DNA from: Myxococcales bacterium
GTDB taxonomy: Bacteria > Desulfobacterota_B > Binatia > UBA1149 > SPBQ01
NCBI GenBank assembly: GCA_004525875.1
Contig: SPBQ01000042.1
Span: 1 to 10,291, forward strand
Reading direction: 5' to 3'
Length of the DNA stretch: 10,291 nt
In this document: positions 1 through 6,144 of the stretch, in pieces
How the letters are laid out: each line of letters opens with the position of its first letter
Position numbering within the stretch: position 1 is the first letter of the stretch
Made by a program: the position numbers and the translations under genes
Notes under the pieces: model-generated
The model's input: the letters and a program-made list of their open reading frames with translations, nothing else
Database searches by the model: none
What the model was told of the DNA's origin: nothing

Positions 1-62
1 AGCAGGCCGCTCAACAGGCCGAGCCGCCGGCCGAGCAGCGGGCCGAGCCGCTGGCCGAGTAG
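1..62 (+). CDS. C-terminal end of an upstream gene (partial)
   Basis: Reading in frame from base 3 gives 19 codons that end in TAG at 60-62: QAAQQAEPPAEQRAEPLAE. The tail is made only of Ala, Glu, Pro, Gln, Arg and Leu, which suggests a disordered, low-complexity C-terminus. The next gene on the same strand starts 14 bp later, so the two may be co-transcribed. The body of the gene lies outside the window, so its function cannot be stated. The other two forward frames are also open across these few bases. The choice rests on the regular repeat and on the stop lying just before the next start. Confidence 0.5.
   Translation, partial: QAAQQAEPPAEQRAEPLAE
15..62 (+). repeat. 12-nt tandem repeat, four units, coding
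   Basis: Four consecutive 12-nt units share the core GGCCGAG: CAGGCCGAGCCG, CCGGCCGAGCAG, CGGGCCGAGCCG and CTGGCCGAGTAG. Read as two 24-nt units (15-38 and 39-62) they differ at three positions. The repeat encodes xAEx-type tetrapeptides. The stop codon TAG takes the place held by CAG (Gln) in the preceding 24-nt unit, so termination here could have arisen by a single C-to-T change inside the repeat. That last point is inference. Confidence 0.7.
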
Positions 63-76
63 GGCGCGCGAGTTCG

Positions 77-541
77 ATGGCCGCTGCGGACCTCGAAGCG
101 ATCGTCAGGGAGCTGGCCGACAAGGAAGCGATTCGCGACCTCGCCCGCCGTTACGCCCATCTGGTTTGGCAGCAACGTACGCGAGAGGTGGCCGAGCTGT
201 TCGCCGAGGACGGCTGGATGGACACCAGCCTCGAGGATCCGATCCGGGGACGCGCCGCGCTTGTCGAGGCCTTCGAGCGTCTGGTCGGTGGTGAGGCTGA
301 CTTTCAGCCCTTCGTTCACAACCACGTGATCGATCTCGCCGGTGATCGCGCTACCGGAACGGTCTACGTCGACCTACGCTGTACGCAGGACGGGCGTAGC
401 ATGATCGGCTCCGGCTACTACGAGGATGAGTACGTCCGCACGGCCGAGGACTGGAAGTTGCACTCGCGGCGGCTGACGCTGAGGTTTCTCGTGCCGCTCG
501 ACGAGGGCTGGGCGGCGGCGAGCGGTCATTCCAGCGAGTAG
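77..541 (+). CDS. SnoaL-like (NTF2-fold) small protein
   Basis: This 154-residue protein has the length and pattern of SnoaL-like domains (alpha+beta cone, NTF2 superfamily). The N-terminal helix carries the typical EAIRDLARRYA stretch (residues 17-27), followed by a helix ending in LFAEDGWMD (41-49). The strand region around PFVHNHVIDLAGDRATG (78-94) is the usual sheet core, and SGYYEDEYVRTAEDWKLHSRRL (112-133) is the usual last strand pair. Members include polyketide cyclases, ketosteroid-isomerase-like and dehydratase-like enzymes, and many with no known reaction, so the substrate cannot be named. The ATG at 77 directly precedes the conserved helix; there is no clear Shine-Dalgarno site upstream. 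The last 16 bp overlap the 3' end of the convergent VOC gene. The fold assignment is firm; the function is not. Confidence 0.85.
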   Translation: MAAADLEAIVRELADKEAIRDLARRYAHLVWQQRTREVAELFAEDGWMDTSLEDPIRGRAALVEAFERLVGGEADFQPFVHNHVIDLAGDRATGTVYVDLRCTQDGRSMIGSGYYEDEYVRTAEDWKLHSRRLTLRFLVPLDEGWAAASGHSSE

Positions 542-915
542 ACCGAAGCGCCGACCCGGCGGCCGTCGGGGTCTCGCAGGTAGACGGTGTGCTCCGTTTC
601 ACCATCGAAGCAGTCCTCCGTCAGCGCCGCTCGCTTGAGCTCGGCCTTACGGTCGGGTGTCGTCCGCAATGCCAGCAGTTCCAGCGACCCGACCGGGATG
701 GCCGGCTCGGCCGGCTCGCGCGCCTCGATCATCACAACGGAGCCGTCGTCCAGGCCGAGCCAGATCGAACGCGGGCGCTGATCGCGAACGATCTTGAGAC
801 CGAACATCCGCCGGTAGAACGCCGCCGTGACGTCGACTTCGCACGCGCGCAGCGCCAGATGGTGGAGCCTTGTCCCCGTAGCGGGTGCGGCTGCAGATTG
901 CGCGTCTTCTTGCAT
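526..915 (-). CDS. VOC-family (glyoxalase/dioxygenase superfamily) protein
   Basis: A 129-residue protein with one VOC module pair. The first beta-alpha unit begins with LHHLALRACEVDVTAAFYRRMFG (residues 17-39), followed by the strand IWLGLDDGSVVMIEAR (51-66). The second unit is LELLALRTTPDRKAEL, ending in the family hallmark YLRDPDGRRVG (112-122). Compared with E. coli GloA-type metal sites, the first His (H18 or H19) and a Glu on the fourth strand (E64) are present. The expected His at the start of the second unit and the Glu after DPDG are not, so it may bind a different ligand set or no metal. I chose ATG at 915; an in-frame GTG at 951 would add 12 residues without homology-like features. 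The gene runs head-to-head with the NamZ gene across about 92 bp and tail-to-tail, overlapping 16 bp, with the SnoaL-like gene. Substrate unknown. Confidence 0.85.
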   Translation of the reverse strand: MQEDAQSAAAPATGTRLHHLALRACEVDVTAAFYRRMFGLKIVRDQRPRSIWLGLDDGSVVMIEAREPAEPAIPVGSLELLALRTTPDRKAELKRAALTEDCFDGETEHTVYLRDPDGRRVGASVYSLE

Positions 916-995
916 CGTTTCGAATCCGAGCGACCGGCCCGCCCAGCGCACCGCCGGTGCTGCGCGTCCGTGGCGACAGCGATTCGTGTTCCGGC

Positions 996-1001
996 TAGCA
1001 T
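996..1001 (+). promoter_or_regulatory. Candidate -10 element for a leaderless namZ transcript
   Basis: TAGCAT matches TATAAT at four of six positions, including the near-invariant second A and last T, and it lies 6 nt before the ATG at 1008. With a usual 6-7 nt from the -10 box to +1, transcription would begin at or next to the start codon. No Shine-Dalgarno site is visible before this ATG, which fits a leaderless mRNA. No convincing -35 box is seen. This is a weak call from a six-base match. Confidence 0.25.
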
Positions 1002-1007
1002 ATCCGC

Positions 1008-2180
1008 ATGCGCACCGGACTCGAACGCCTGCTCGACGATCCGCAGAGGTTTCTCACCGGGGCGCGCGTGGGGCTGGTCGCCAACCCCACCGCCGTCGAC
1101 CACCGGCTGCGCCACGCCATCGATCTTCTCCACGCTCACCCGGACATCGATCTAAGGAGGCTGTTTGGCCCCGAGCATGGCGTTCGCGGTGCCGCGCAGG
1201 ACATGGTCGAGGTCGGCGCCGGCCGTGACGCGGTCAGCGGGCTGCCCGAGGTCAGTCTCTACGGCGAGACGTTCGACTCGCTCTCGCCAACCGTGGAACA
1301 GCTCGACGGTCTCGACGCACTGGTGTTCGACGTCCAGGATGTCGGCGCGCGCTACTACACGTATGCGGCCACGATGGCACTGTCCATGCGCGTGGCCAGG
1401 CGGGCCGGCGTGAAGATGATCGTGCTCGACCGCCCGAACCCGATCGGCGGCGAGCAGGTCGAGGGCGGGGGCCTCGACGCCGGGCTCGAAAACTTCTGCG
1501 CCCTGTACCCGGTCCCGCAGCGCCACGCGATGACCGTCGGCGAGCTGGCCCGCCTGTACAACGATTCGTTCGGGATCGACTGCGAGCTCGAGGTCGTTGC
1601 CTGCGAGGGCTGGCGCCGCGGTCAGTACTTCGAGGAGACCGGGCTGCCGTGGGTGATGCCGTCACCGAACATGCCGAGCGTGGACACGGCCGTCGTCTAC
1701 CCGGGTATGTGTCTCATCGAAGGCACCAATCTCTCGGAGGGGCGCGGTACGACGCGACCGTTCGAGCTCGTCGGCGCGCCGTTCGTCGACGGTCGTGCGC
1801 TCGGCGAGGAGCTCGAGCGCCATTCGTTGCCCGGCCTCACGCTGCGGCCCTGCACGATCGAGCCGATGTTCCAGAAGCACGGAGGAAAATCCTGCGGCGC
1901 CGTACAGCTCCACGTCACCGACAGGCACGCATTCGATTCGTACCGGACCGGGCTCGCCGTGCTGGTTGCGGTGCGGACGCTGTGGCCGGACGATTTCGCG
2001 TGGCGCACCGAGCCCTACGAGTTCCGCGACGACGTTCCAGCCATCGACCTGCTCACCGGCAAGCGCGCGGTGCGCGAGGCCATCGACGCGGGCGCGGATC
2101 TCGACGCCGTGATGGCCGTGGCCGCCGGCGGTACCGAGGCGTATGACGCCGGCCGCGGTGCCGCGCTGCTCTACGACTGA
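1008..2180 (+). CDS. namZ: NamZ-family exo-beta-N-acetylmuramidase (DUF1343, GH171)
   Basis: A 390-residue protein with the full set of DUF1343 motifs: VGLVANPTAVD (21-31), LFGPEHGVRG (52-61), FDVQDVGARYYTYAATM (107-123), LDRPNPIGG (140-148), SPNMPS (219-224), the glycine-rich YPGMCLIEGTNLSEGRGT (231-248) followed by RPFELVGAP, and the C-terminal GAVQLHVTDR stretch (297-306). The founding characterised member, Bacillus subtilis NamZ (YbbC), removes non-reducing terminal MurNAc from peptidoglycan fragments, so a role in cell-wall recycling is the best inference. The Glu-His-Gly motif at 56-58 is a likely part of the active site. Many family members are exported, but no signal peptide is seen here; the protein starts MRTGLERLLDDP, directly before the domain, so it probably acts on fragments brought into the cytoplasm. 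The SprT-like gene follows 3 bp after the stop and is probably co-transcribed. Family assignment is very secure. Confidence 0.93.
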   Translation: MRTGLERLLDDPQRFLTGARVGLVANPTAVDHRLRHAIDLLHAHPDIDLRRLFGPEHGVRGAAQDMVEVGAGRDAVSGLPEVSLYGETFDSLSPTVEQLDGLDALVFDVQDVGARYYTYAATMALSMRVARRAGVKMIVLDRPNPIGGEQVEGGGLDAGLENFCALYPVPQRHAMTVGELARLYNDSFGIDCELEVVACEGWRRGQYFEETGLPWVMPSPNMPSVDTAVVYPGMCLIEGTNLSEGRGTTRPFELVGAPFVDGRALGEELERHSLPGLTLRPCTIEPMFQKHGGKSCGAVQLHVTDRHAFDSYRTGLAVLVAVRTLWPDDFAWRTEPYEFRDDVPAIDLLTGKRAVREAIDAGADLDAVMAVAAGGTEAYDAGRGAALLYD

Positions 2181-2183
2181 TCC

Positions 2184-3038
2184 GTGGCTGCCGGTAGCGT
2201 GACGGCCGCGCGCAACTCCCCGCTGTGGCGCGAGCTCGGTCCCGAGCCCGCGAGCATCGTGAGCCGTCTGGCCCACGACGAGGCGGAGATCGAGGCGAAG
2301 GACGAGCGGGTGCGGTCCGCCTTTCTCGCCGCGTCGGCGCATCTGGAAGGGACGAGCTTCAAGAGCCTGCGTGCGTCGGATCTCGATACACTGATCGCAC
2401 TGTACGATGCTCATTTCTTCTCGGGGTGGCTCGGCGAGATGCTCGGCGAGGGCACGCCCGAGCCGCTCGAGGTGAGGCTCAGTCGGCGGATGACATCGGT
2501 GGGCGGCTCGACCCGGCGGCGCCAGCATCGAGTGCGGCGCGACGGGTGTACGTCCCACTATCACAGCTACGAGATCGCCGTTTCCTCGGTGCTCCTGTTC
2601 CAGAGCTTCGCCGACGTCGAGCGGCCGGTGGTCGTCTCGGGCGTCGAGTGCAGCGACCGCCTCGCTGCCATGCAGCGCATCGTGGAGCACGAGCTCGTTC
2701 ACCTGCTCGAGTTCCTGGTCTGGGGTCGCTCGAGCTGCGCGCGGCCCCGCTTCCTGACGATCGCGGGGAACCTGTTCGGTCACACGGCGGCCAGTCATCG
2801 TCTGGTGACGCAGACCGAGCGCGCCCTGGTCAGCCATGGTGTGCGCGTGGGCGACTGGGTGGAGTTCGAGGGCGACGGAACGCGCCACGCCGGCTTCATC
2901 CGCCGGATCACCAAGCGGGCGACCGTCCTGGTCGACGACCCCGACGGCACGCCGTACAGCGACGGCCATCGATACGCGAAGTGGTTCGTGCCGCTGCCGG
3001 AGCTGCGTAAGCTCCGCCGGTCACGCTCACGCCGCTGA
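2184..3038 (+). CDS. SprT-like zinc metallopeptidase with C-terminal beta-rich domain
   Basis: A 284-residue protein that starts with GTG 3 bp after the namZ stop, so translation is probably coupled. An N-terminal helical part leads to the segment around LYDAHFFSGWLGEML (73-87), as in SprT/Spartan proteins, where a helix precedes the active site. The zinc motif is HELVH (169-173), preceded by a long helix. Instead of the usual GHGPxF third-ligand motif, the aligned stretch reads CARPRF (185-190), while an FGH at 198-200 is followed by TAASH (201-205); H200 or H205 may supply the third ligand. Residues about 215-271 (VRVGDWVEFEG to YAKWFVPL) look like a small beta-barrel of SH3/KOW type, perhaps nucleic-acid binding, with a basic tail RSRSRR. 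The family is known for proteases acting on DNA-protein crosslinks; whether this protein does so is unproven. A peptidoglycan-related role with NamZ is an alternative suggested only by position. Confidence 0.8.
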   Translation: MAAGSVTAARNSPLWRELGPEPASIVSRLAHDEAEIEAKDERVRSAFLAASAHLEGTSFKSLRASDLDTLIALYDAHFFSGWLGEMLGEGTPEPLEVRLSRRMTSVGGSTRRRQHRVRRDGCTSHYHSYEIAVSSVLLFQSFADVERPVVVSGVECSDRLAAMQRIVEHELVHLLEFLVWGRSSCARPRFLTIAGNLFGHTAASHRLVTQTERALVSHGVRVGDWVEFEGDGTRHAGFIRRITKRATVLVDDPDGTPYSDGHRYAKWFVPLPELRKLRRSRSRR

Positions 3039-3136
3039 CCGCTGGGTGGCACCATCGGCCGTCCGTCCGCCCGCTCGCTCGCATTGCGTCGATCCCTGGC
3101 CGGGCGTATTCGGAGAGCCGGGCCACGAGCGAATCG

Positions 3137-4525
3137 ATGAGAGCGACGACGAGCCAGGTAGACGTCCTGCCGGGGGCGGTACCGCTGGATCCTATCGGAC
3201 CGCGCGGCAATCTGATCCTCGGCCACGTCGGCTCCATCGAGCGCGACGCGCTCGGCTTTCTGGAGCGATGTCATCGCGAATACGGCGACGTCGTTCGTCT
3301 CCGGTTTTTCATCTGGCCGGCGGTACTGCTGGTCCACCCCGATCATGTGAAACACGTGCTGCAAGACCGGCACGCCGCCTACGACAAGAATACGATGGAC
3401 TGGCGGATGCTCCGCCCGGTGCTCGGGGAAAGTCTGCTCACGAGCGACGGCGACACCTGGCTCGCCCAGCGCCGCCTGATGCAGCCGGCCTTTCACCGCG
3501 ACCGTATCGCCGCGTTCGGCGAGCTCATGGTCGAGCAGACCGTGGCGATGCTGCAGCGCTGGGAGCCGGCGGCGCGGGCCGGCGATACGCTCGACGTGGC
3601 GGCCGAGATGAGCCGGGTCACGCTCGACATCGTCACACGCGCCCTCTTCGGTGCGGTCGTGAAGGCCGACGCCGACGTCGTCGGCGAAGCGGTGACGTCG
3701 CTCAACCGTCAGTTCCTCGAGGACGGCTTCACCCTGCAGGGGCTCATCGCCATGTTCACGGGTCGGCCGACCCGCAGCGCACGGCGTTCGCTGGCACTGC
3801 TGCACGGCATCATGAACGACATCATCGCGGCTCGTCGCACCGCCTCCGAGCCGGGCTCCGATCTCCTGTCTCTTTTGCTCGCGGCCCGTGATGAGGAGAC
3901 CGGCGCCGGGATGGACGACGCCCAGCTGCGCGATCAGGTTCTCACGCTGTTCGTCGCCGGCCACGAGACCACGTCCAACGCGCTGGCGTGGACGTGGTCT
4001 CTTCTCGCGCGCAATCCGGAGGCGACCGCCTGCCTGCACGACGAGCTCGCACGCACACTCGGCGGTCGTCTGCCGACCGTCGCGGACCTGCCGCAGCTGA
4101 CCTACACGCGGATGGTGCTCGATGAGGCGATGCGGCTGTACCCGCCCGCGTGGGCGACCTCTCGCAACGCGACCGAAGAAGACGAGATCGGAGGCTACCG
4201 GGTCCGCAAGGGCTCGCTGGTGGCACTGAGCCCCTGGCTCACGCACCGTCACCCGGGCATCTGGCCGGATCCGCTGGTATTCCGGCCCGAGCGCTTCGCG
4301 CCCGAGGCAGTGGCCGCGCGGCCGAAGTTCTCCTACTACCCGTTTGGTGGTGGGCCGCATCTGTGTATCGGTAACTCGTTTGCGATCCACGAGGCGGTGC
4401 TGGTCCTGGCGACAGTGTCCCAGCGTTACGCGCTCACGCTGGCGGATTCACGACCGGTCGAGCCGGAGCCGATGGTGACGCTGCGCCCGCGCGGCGGCCT
4501 GCCGATGAAGCTCGTCGCGCGATGA
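3137..4525 (+). CDS. Cytochrome P450 monooxygenase
   Basis: A complete 462-residue P450. Visible landmarks in order: proline-rich entry segment LDPIGPRGN (17-25); C-helix WLAQR (108-112), which contacts a heme propionate; I-helix oxygen-binding motif AGHETTSN (274-281); K-helix E-x-x-R as EAMR (E330, R333); PERF motif RPERF (383-387); and heme loop FGGGPHLCIG (403-412), with C410 as the thiolate ligand. The form AGHETTS with DEAMRLYPP and CIGNSFA places it with the CYP4/CYP102-like branch, whose members often oxidise fatty acids, alkanes or terpenoids, rather than with the short soluble CYP105-like actinobacterial group. There is no membrane anchor. No reductase or ferredoxin gene is next to it, so electrons must come from elsewhere. 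A 98-bp gap separates it from the SprT-like gene. The ATG at 3137 is the first in-frame start before the conserved region; no strong ribosome site is seen. Substrate unknown. Confidence 0.95.
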   Translation: MRATTSQVDVLPGAVPLDPIGPRGNLILGHVGSIERDALGFLERCHREYGDVVRLRFFIWPAVLLVHPDHVKHVLQDRHAAYDKNTMDWRMLRPVLGESLLTSDGDTWLAQRRLMQPAFHRDRIAAFGELMVEQTVAMLQRWEPAARAGDTLDVAAEMSRVTLDIVTRALFGAVVKADADVVGEAVTSLNRQFLEDGFTLQGLIAMFTGRPTRSARRSLALLHGIMNDIIAARRTASEPGSDLLSLLLAARDEETGAGMDDAQLRDQVLTLFVAGHETTSNALAWTWSLLARNPEATACLHDELARTLGGRLPTVADLPQLTYTRMVLDEAMRLYPPAWATSRNATEEDEIGGYRVRKGSLVALSPWLTHRHPGIWPDPLVFRPERFAPEAVAARPKFSYYPFGGGPHLCIGNSFAIHEAVLVLATVSQRYALTLADSRPVEPEPMVTLRPRGGLPMKLVAR

Positions 4526-4567
4526 GCGCGCGCTCGCTAGTCCATTGCATGACGCGGCCTCCGGCGG
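4524..4567. repeat. Two-hairpin intergenic element, copy A
   Basis: Layout: a GC palindrome GAGCGCGCGCTC (4524-4535), then GC, then a 16-nt linker (4538-4553), then an imperfect GCGGCC-TCC-GGCGGt hairpin. It overlaps the TGA stop of the P450 gene at 4523-4525. Bases 4531-4569 align without gaps to 4601-4639 (copy B), sharing CGCTCGC, AGTCC and CCTCCGGCGG. This copy is the most degenerate of the three: the first arm of its second hairpin carries one changed base. Confidence 0.65.
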
Positions 4568-4592
4568 TTCGCTCGCAGGGCGAGCTAACCGC
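4564..4592. terminator. Hairpin in the P450/LLM convergent spacer
   Basis: GCGGTT and AACCGC form the outer stem, GCTCGC and GCGAGC (4571-4576, 4580-4585) the inner stem, with one C/T mismatch between them and an AGG loop. That gives twelve base pairs in 29 nt. It has no run of T after it on either strand, so intrinsic termination of the classic type is not shown. Its position between two convergent genes suits transcript-end formation or mRNA 3' protection. It overlaps the second arm of copy A. Confidence 0.5.
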
Positions 4593-4638
4593 GCGAGCTT
4601 CGCTCGCCAGTCCTTCTCGTAACGCCGCCTCCGGCGGC
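4593..4638. repeat. Two-hairpin intergenic element, copy B
   Basis: Layout: hairpin GCGAGC-TTC-GCTCGC (4593-4607), a 16-nt linker (4608-4623), then hairpin GCCGCC-TCC-GGCGGC (4624-4638), both stems perfect. It lies 70 bp after copy A in the same orientation and ends 8 bp before the stop codon of the convergent LLM gene. The same layout, with a linker of the same length, returns inverted at 6093-6144. Confidence 0.75.
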
Positions 4639-4646
4639 TAACGGCA

Positions 4647-5516
4647 TCACGGCGTTTCGGTGAGCATCACGTCGTTGCGGAAGCGATCGATGAACTCGCG
4701 TAGCCCGTCGAGATCGCCGCGGTTGGCGGCGACGATCATTCGATCGGCGCCGAGCGCGCGGCAATAGGCGAGTCCCTGCGCGTCGGGTGAGGCAACCGTG
4801 GTGATCTCGATCGCGGCGGCATCGCGACCCGCGGCATCGGCCTCGTGGGTCATCAGCTCGCGCAGCTCCTTCATCCGGTTGGGCATCACGCCGAGAGGGA
4901 AGAAGCCGTCGCCGAGCCTACCGGCACGGCGCGCAGCGGCCGGCGAGTGTCCGCCGACGACGATCGGCACGCCGCCTTCCTGGACCGGGCGTGGCGCGCT
5001 GACCATGCGGTCGAATTTCACATAGGCGCCGTCGAACGACGCGACCGGCTCGCGCCACAGCGTGCGCATCACATTCACGTACTCGTCGGCGCGCTTGCCG
5101 CGCGAGCCGAAATCGCTGCCCACGGCTTCGGCTTCCTCGCGTACCCAGCCGACCCCGATGCCGAGCTCCACGCGTCCGCCCGAGAGCCGGTCGAGGGAGG
5201 CGAGCTCCTTGGCGAGGATCAGCGGGTTCCGCTGCGGCAGGATGAGCACGCCCGTGGCGAGCCGGATGCGGGTCGTCGCAGCGGCGACGTGGCTCAGCCA
5301 GATGAGCGGGTCGGGTTGGACGGTGTGGGCGTCGAACGGGGTCCGTCCGCTCGGGTCGTAGGGGTAGACAGAGTCGTACTCGACCGCCATCACGACGTGT
5401 TCGACGACCCAGATTGACTCGAACCCCGCCTCCTCGACCATGCGCGCGAAGGCGGTGGCGTAGCCGGGCTCCTCGATGGGACCCAGTCCGTACGGTGGGA
5501 GGATGCCGAACTTCAC
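4647..5516 (-). CDS. LLM-class F420-dependent oxidoreductase
   Basis: With the GTG start at 5516 the protein has 289 residues and begins MKFGILPPYGLGP, the usual first strand of this family. Further landmarks: GFESIWVVEHVV (31-42), the strand IRLATGVLILPQRNPL (84-99), the family signature LDRLSGGRVELGIGVGW (108-124), and VPIVVGGHSPAAARRAGRLGDGF (183-205), which contributes to the cofactor site. These proteins fold as a luciferase-like TIM barrel and usually move hydride with coenzyme F420; use of FMN cannot be ruled out. Related proteins act on alcohols, enones, steroids or xenobiotics. Reading upstream gives an ATG at 5585 and another possible start at 5696. The latter would overlap the divergent SnoaL-like gene and its ribosome site, and the added residues do not look like the family, so I prefer 5516; 5585 remains possible. 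It converges on the P450 gene across the repeat-rich spacer. Confidence 0.9.
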   Translation of the reverse strand: MKFGILPPYGLGPIEEPGYATAFARMVEEAGFESIWVVEHVVMAVEYDSVYPYDPSGRTPFDAHTVQPDPLIWLSHVAAATTRIRLATGVLILPQRNPLILAKELASLDRLSGGRVELGIGVGWVREEAEAVGSDFGSRGKRADEYVNVMRTLWREPVASFDGAYVKFDRMVSAPRPVQEGGVPIVVGGHSPAAARRAGRLGDGFFPLGVMPNRMKELRELMTHEADAAGRDAAAIEITTVASPDAQGLAYCRALGADRMIVAANRGDLDGLREFIDRFRNDVMLTETP

Positions 5517-5638
5517 GTCGATTGCGTCGCTCGTGACGAGTCGCCGAGCGCGGTGATTGTGCACCAGCGTGGAGGCGAACGCCATGCGTCGGAGACTTGG
5601 ACCACGCCGGTCGTTTGCGTAGCCTGTCGGCCACGAAT

Positions 5639-5646
5639 GGAGGTGA
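5639..5646 (+). promoter_or_regulatory. Strong Shine-Dalgarno site that fixes the start at 5653
   Basis: GGAGGTGA is fully complementary to the usual 3' end of bacterial 16S rRNA. It stands 6 nt before ATG 5653 and only 3 nt before the GTG at 5650, so ATG 5653 is the better start. Most other genes here lack such a site. Confidence 0.85.
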
Positions 5647-5652
5647 CCAGTG

Positions 5653-6093
5653 ATGGATACGCTAGCGCGTGAGCAGGAACGGCTCGAGGCCAACAAGGAG
5701 ATTGCCAGACAGTTCTTCGAGCGACTCTCGGCGGGGAACGTCGACGGCGTTGTCGCGCTCTACTCGGACCGATGCACCTGCTGGGTGGCCGGCACGCTGC
5801 CGTTCTCCGGCACCCAGCCGCGCGAACGGCTTCCCGAGCTGATCGGCGCTGTCGGCTTGATGTTCCCCGAGGGCCTACGCTTCGACGTGCACTCGTTGAC
5901 CGCGGAGGCTGATCGCGTGTCGGCCGAAGCCGAGTCGTTTGGTCGGCATGTGAGCGGTCAGGTCTACAACCAGCTCTACCACTACCTGTTCGTGATACGC
6001 GACGGCAAGATCGACGAGATCAAGGAGTACTTCGACACCGTTCACGCGGAAGACGTGCTCTGTAGCACTCCAGCGCCCGGGTTCAACGACTAG
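5653..6093 (+). CDS. SnoaL-like / NTF2-fold protein
   Basis: A 146-residue protein with the standard plan of nuclear transport factor 2-like ketosteroid-isomerase relatives. It has a first helix NKEIARQFFERLSAGNVDG (14-32), the motif VVALYSDRCTCWVAG (33-47), then FDVHSLTAEADRVSAEAES (77-95), and the closing strands QVYNQLYHYLFVIRDGKIDE (103-122) with IKEYFDTVHA. The phrase YHYLFVIRDGKIDEIKEYFDT is very typical of the group. Reaction and ligand are unknown. It is divergent from the LLM oxidoreductase gene, with about 136 bp between the preferred starts, which may hold promoters for both. Its TAG stop lies at the edge of the inverted repeat element that separates it from the convergent beta-lactamase-fold gene. 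It is clearly diverged from the SnoaL-like protein at 77-541. Confidence 0.88.
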   Translation: MDTLAREQERLEANKEIARQFFERLSAGNVDGVVALYSDRCTCWVAGTLPFSGTQPRERLPELIGAVGLMFPEGLRFDVHSLTAEADRVSAEAESFGRHVSGQVYNQLYHYLFVIRDGKIDEIKEYFDTVHAEDVLCSTPAPGFND

Positions 6094-6144
6094 CCGCCGG
6101 AGGCGGCGTCGTACGATGGGACGGTAGCTCGCGCAGCGAGCTAC
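6093..6144. repeat. Two-hairpin intergenic element, copy C (inverted), likely bidirectional transcript end
   Basis: On the plus strand: hairpin GCCGCC-GGA-GGCGGC (6093-6107), a 16-nt linker (6108-6123), then a perfect 9-bp hairpin GTAGCTCGC-GCA-GCGAGCTAC (6124-6144). This is the reverse complement of the layout of copy B, with the same first stem and linker length. The last base of the SnoaL-like TAG stop (6091-6093) is the first stem base. The TAG stop of the opposite gene (complement of 6141-6143) lies inside the last stem arm. The element therefore fills the whole gap between two convergent genes. No T-run follows either hairpin. Confidence 0.75.

Noticed and set aside
589..1228. Plus-strand open frames opposite the VOC gene (188 and 133 codons)
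   Set aside because: They are shadows of the VOC gene and of the namZ 5' end, and have no motifs.
1662..2969. Antisense open frame of 435 codons opposite namZ and the SprT-like gene
   Set aside because: No recognisable motif, and the plus-strand genes carry clear family signatures over the same bases.
3084..3112. Promoter before the P450: TTGCGT, 17-nt spacer, TATTCG
   Set aside because: The spacing is right but each box matches only three of six bases, which is not better than chance in a 98-bp gap.
2795..4390. Antisense open frame of 531 codons opposite the P450 and SprT-like genes
   Set aside because: It lies opposite well-conserved P450 and SprT-like coding sequence, has Arg/His-rich composition with no family motif, and is the expected shadow in high-GC DNA, where stop codons are rare on the opposite strand.
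4531..4639. CRISPR-like array from the spaced repeats
   Set aside because: Only two units, imperfect, with a palindromic spacer that itself forms a hairpin, and no cas genes. The layout fits intergenic palindromic elements.
5517..5696. N-terminal extension of the LLM oxidoreductase
   Set aside because: The part beyond 5585 overlaps the divergent gene and its Shine-Dalgarno site. The residues do not match the family, which begins at MKFGI. The 5585 start is left open as second choice.
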